Below are positions 40,429-45,900 of a stretch of DNA of 64,000 nt, piece after piece. The notes beneath the pieces are model-generated. The model saw nothing but the letters and a program-made list of their open reading frames with translations. It was not told the origin of the DNA and did not search any database. A program made the position numbers and the translations under genes. This stretch comes from Bimastos eiseni (lineage: Eukaryota; Annelida; Clitellata; Crassiclitellata; Lumbricidae). The stretch spans positions 29,877,729 to 29,941,728 of the forward strand of contig OY365811.1 in NCBI GenBank assembly GCA_959347315.1, read 5' to 3'. Every line of letters starts with the position of its first letter. Position 1 is the first letter of the stretch.

Positions 40429-42935
40429 GTTACATCTGCATGGATAAAGTCCATAGGTTTAAAACTGGTTTGACGAAATAACACGAAATATCAATAGCCT
40501 TTCTATGACCTCTGACATGTAAGTGTATAGTTTTCTTGAGGATCTTATTCTCATTTGTATAAATGCATCTACCATTTTATATTAACTACAAATATTTATC
40601 CATGAATTTTACTAGCGTCAAAAACTGTCCCTGTGCCTAATTGATGCCAAATTGTCCAACAACCGTTGCATCAGCATCCTCAGCAGTTGAAGGCACAATG
40701 CTGCCTGACACCGTGTACTCAAGCCGTGCAACATCGTGAAGAGTGGAACTGTCGGGTGCCTTCTGCATCAGCAGCAGCACATCACGCCAGAACTTCTTTA
40801 GGTCAGTCGTCATTCGCACTCGCTCTTTCATCTTTTTCTCTTCTTCCTCACCAACAACTGCTGCTGCAACAGTTGACACAGGTCATTGCATTGATAGCTG
40901 ACTGATTTGCTGGCTGATGTTTGGTTGATTAGGTTGGTTGATTGGGTTGGTTGATTGGGTTGGTTGATTGGGTTGGTTAATTGGGTTGATTTATTGGGTT
41001 AGTTAATTGGGTTGGTTGATTGGGTTGGTTGATTGGATTGCTTGATTAGGTTGGTTGTTGTGTTGGTTGATTGTGTTGGTTGATTGGGTTGGTTGATTGG
41101 GTTGGTTGATTGGGTTGATTGATTGGTTTGGTTGATTGGGTTTATTGATTGGGTTAGTTAATTGGGTTGGTTTATTGGGTTTATTGATTGGGTTAGTTAA
41201 TTGGGTTGGTTGATTGGGTTGGTTGATTGGATTGGTTGATTGGATTGCTTGATTAGGTTGGTTGTTGTGCTGGTTGATTGGGTTGGTTGATTAGGTTGAT
41301 TGATTGGGTTGGTTGATTGGCTTGGTTGATTGGGTTGGTTGATTTGATTGCTTGATTAGGTTGGTTGTTGTGTTGGTTGATTGGGTTTATTGATTTGGTT
41401 AGTTGATTTGGTTGGTTGATTGATTGGGTTAGTCGATTGGGTTGGTGGGTTTTTGTGCTGGTGGGTTGAGTTGGTGGGTTGGTTTGCAGGCTGGCTGGGT
41501 GGTTAGTTGGTAGATTGTGTGACATCATAGCTGATTGGTTTTCAGCTCACCTTGTAACAAGGGACAAAACCTCCTTTGGGGATGGTAATCGTATACAGAC
41601 CCAGCCAGTCCTTCACACACTTCCTCCTCACCATTAGCAGATGCTCTTTTACATGATGAGTCTGCATCCAGATACTTCATTTTATAGCATTCTTTAATGT
41701 CAAACTATGTCACTAAACCATATCTCATAATCGAAACTTGATTGATTATTATCCAATAAAGCCACTGACTAATCAACAGGCTGTTACTAATTAGTTTGCA
41801 AAACTTTTTTCACATTTACGTTAATTATTGAACCAGACAAGCGACTTAAAGTAACCATGATGATCATAATCAGACATTGATGTAGTGCGTTATATGCTGG
41901 TTAACCACTTTCTATTAATCTGAGTGGTTGTTGCTAGAGTGGAACTGACCGGCTGCAGCTGCTGCTGTAGCATTCTCAGGTGAAGTGGTCTTGGCATCCT
42001 CATCAGCATCATAAGACTGGCTGTTGATGCTGATTATGACGTCTATGTTGATGCCAATCTCCGAAAGCTGCGAGAGCAGATGTGGATGATGGAACCCAGT
42101 GATGATGACGTAATGCTTCGGCCCATCATCTGGCTCGTCATCTGCAACACATCACCCATGAAATGAGTGACTCGTTGATTTTCTATTCCTTCAAGGCCTT
42201 GCCATTGCGTTGACAGACTGCTGACTAATTGACTAATAAATGACCAGCCAATAAAAAGATACACAGTTTCATGATGTTTCTTAGTGATGTTGAAACAACT
42301 CCAGCCCTGCATAGTTAGTTTTAACGATATACTCTGCTGTTTTCAAGTAACCGGTTTTTCTCTCTTTATAATTCCTGCTTCCCATCACCTATTCCTTTCA
42401 TCATTCCCATTTGTTAGATAACTTAGATTATCACCCTTTGCCGTCCTCACATGGTAAAGGAAAGTCACAAGTCAACTTAATTAATGATCAATGATCAATC
42501 AATTAAATAAATAACTATAAGCCTTTGCACTACAGCATCATTACAATTTCTCTCCCTATTAATGCTCAATGCTTATAAATTATTCTGCCAGGACTAACCA
42601 ATGGGACTACAGCAGTTAATAATTGTGTTAAGGTACCTAGATACTCGTCATCACCCTATTCAACTATTCTTTACATTACATCACCAAGTTAAATGAAACT
42701 AGCAATATATTTACTGATATATTTTGCATCCAGGTCTTCTTCCCCTCGCTTTCTCAGTTTGCTATCTGCCTTGGCAATTGTCGGTTCAGTAGCCTTTCCC
42801 TTTCCAGCAGCACTCTTAGCACCCTTTACTGGCGATCTGCTTCGACTTTTTTTGTCTGACTTGTCTTTGGATGATTTGTCTCGATCTTCAAGTGCCTACA
42901 GCGACATCAAGATATATATATATACATATATATAT

Positions 42936-42974
<39 letters not shown>

Positions 42975-45900
42975 TATATTTATTTAAGCACAATTCACCA
43001 AATATAGAATCACTTAATAATTGCACTTAACTGGAAAAATCTAATCTGAAAATTCATCGACAGTCTTTTTATCATAATGTAACAGGCATCAATTAGTTTA
43101 ATGGTCGCTTCTAGTGAAGAATCATACTCTCGAACTTCGTTAAGACCTGCCCCTTGATGCCTTTGCAAGGGCCTCTGCTGTGTGTATTTATGATAACATC
43201 ATATACAAGTAAATAATCAGCAGTCACTATAACTTAACTGTTTAACTTAAAAACTCAAAACCATCAAAACACCCCAACAGATAACTGGGGGTCCTTGGTC
43301 AGTGGGATATCTACCCTTTCGAGTCTTTGTGTTCCATTATTCAACAAGAACATAATTTTAAATGACATTAAAGACTTGCAATGCTGCATATTGATCATGA
43401 ATTGAACACACAAGATAAGTTCGTTTACAACTTCCAAAAATTTTTTCACAAGCCTGAAAACTCTATTTAATTAAACCTGTTTGAAGTTCACCGTATTAGT
43501 TCGCTTTTCGACAGTCATTTCTTACTCATCGTAACTACTGTTAGCTCAAATTATGTATGATCATCTCATAACATGACAAACATGTGACAGACTTACGATG
43601 ACACATTTTCTAAATTAAAAATCATGCAGAGAGCCATTCAGATTATTTACCCTCTGCTCTGTTTCTCTCCGCCTGATGTCCTGGTTCTTGATGTCAAGCA
43701 ACTTAAATTTTATAAGCCTGGCCAGAAGAGGTAGTGGTATCTCTTCCCCATTATCAAGGTGCTGCTTGCAAGGCTCACATATTTCAGAGAACTGAGGAAC
43801 CTCTTTTCCTTTGCGTGGAGTTTTTGTGTTGCCCAGCTCTAGAACCTGCTCACAGACACATGTTACACTCAAATAACATATAACATTGAAACTGAAACAC
43901 AACATCATCAAACGGAAAATGAAAATTTCATTAACTGCAAATGAGTTCACAAAAAGTAACTCAATGACTATATAATTTATTTATTGCAATTACAGTGAAT
44001 TACTATAATCATTATCGTCATTATTACCTTTATTATCATTAACATTAGTATTATTATCATCATTATTATTAGTAATATTATTACTTAATAACTTCTATCA
44101 TGCCAATGTCTAATTCACAAGGCATCAACCAATAGGTGCATCAAAACTCAGTCACAATTAGTTCAAACATTACTATGCTGATGTTCTTGACCCAGCCTTC
44201 TGTAACAATGTTCAAGATAAAACTTCAAATTACACAGACTGATCTTTTGTAATGTACATTACTGTAAATTACTGTAAATTACTGTAAATCAATGCAATGT
44301 CAATTTAGTTAGTCGTCCAGACACTTAATACAGCACTATTTTTGAAAGTGCCATCTATAATAGTCTATAATAAATCAGTCAGTTAGAACAAAAGTTTATC
44401 GGTATACAAAAACTGTTTAGTCAATATAGGACTCGCTCGTGGCAGGACACCGTGCACACACACAGACATGCACACAGACACATATACAGACATGCACACA
44501 CATACAGACCAGTCACCACGTAATGTAATTGAATATTTATATAGCCCCCGTTAAGATACACACTCAGAAGCGCTCTCTGCCCAGCAACATAGCTGATCAG
44601 CATTATGAAGCAGATTCAAAATCTATTTAGTCAATATGTTCATTCATAAACATTGACCTACTATTGCAATGTGAGTACATGTGTTGCCATTTATGCTTGC
44701 CATGATAAAAATGATTATTGGGTAGTTTAAAATACAATGCAGCGGATGTCAGTAGGTAGATGACGGGTCACTAGCACACAGTTAAATCATCTGCCATCGG
44801 CGAGTGGCCAACCAACAATACTAAAAATGTTAAACATAAGTGCTGATTATTTAAACCGATACTGATTACACCAATTGTTCTAATCGTTGGTAAATTATGA
44901 GTATCGCCATTTAATCAGTACAGCTCTAGTCTGTAAGTGCATGGCTTGATTGCTCTTTTTTTAGTGCAGAATTCAAGGATCTTGACTGGCTTTGTTTTGA
45001 GTGAATTTGTGGATTGAAATGCATTTTAGTTTAGATGTATGGCTCTGAACTGTGCAAAGAGTGGCAATGCTTCAACAATGTGCAACCTAGAAACACATGT
45101 TATCCTACATCGACACATAAGATAAATCCTATACACTGACTCTGTAACTGTAGAAATCGAAACATACAAGAATTATATATCAAGGAAATTCACTTAAAGG
45201 CCAACAGTTTCACATAATGTCAGAGTCAGCAATAAATGTGACCAATTGGTCACCAGGTAATGTGTTGGGATAAACTATTATTGCTGTTCCATTCAGAATT
45301 TTTTTAGGCAGCTGATCATTGCAGTAGCTAAGCAAGAACCAACCTGGTTAAAAAGATCCTCGCGTGAGAGAGACGAAAAGAGCTTGCGTGTTCCGCCCTT
45401 TACAGCCGCAACTAAAGCCCCAATGTGGGCATAATCTTCAATTCGATTGCCAACCACAAAAGCCAGACTGGCATTCCAAATTCCCTGACAAAATATTAAG
45501 TACACATGTCAGCAAAATAACTCAACTCAACAGTTAATAAAAACAAATCACAAAAAGAATTACATTGTTGAAAGTGAAGTCTGAAAACAGTTTACACATC
45601 TGGAGCATTTGTGGATATATCTCTGGAAACAATAGTCTGTGGCCTATACTTTAACAGTTCTAGGTAATCAATGGTAATCAGAATAAATTGCATAACTATT
45701 ATAACATGTTCAGTCTCTTCATTACATAATATGTGGTCGTTTTGACTGCTTACTATGAATCTCGGAAGTGTGGTCCTCAATTTTATCATATTACCCTGCA
45801 TAGCATTGGCTTTCTGTCACTGAGAATTAGGGTTCAATCCTCTAGTCACAATTGCAGTTTAAGATCATCTAGAACTTTCTTCACTTGCAACAACCATTGA

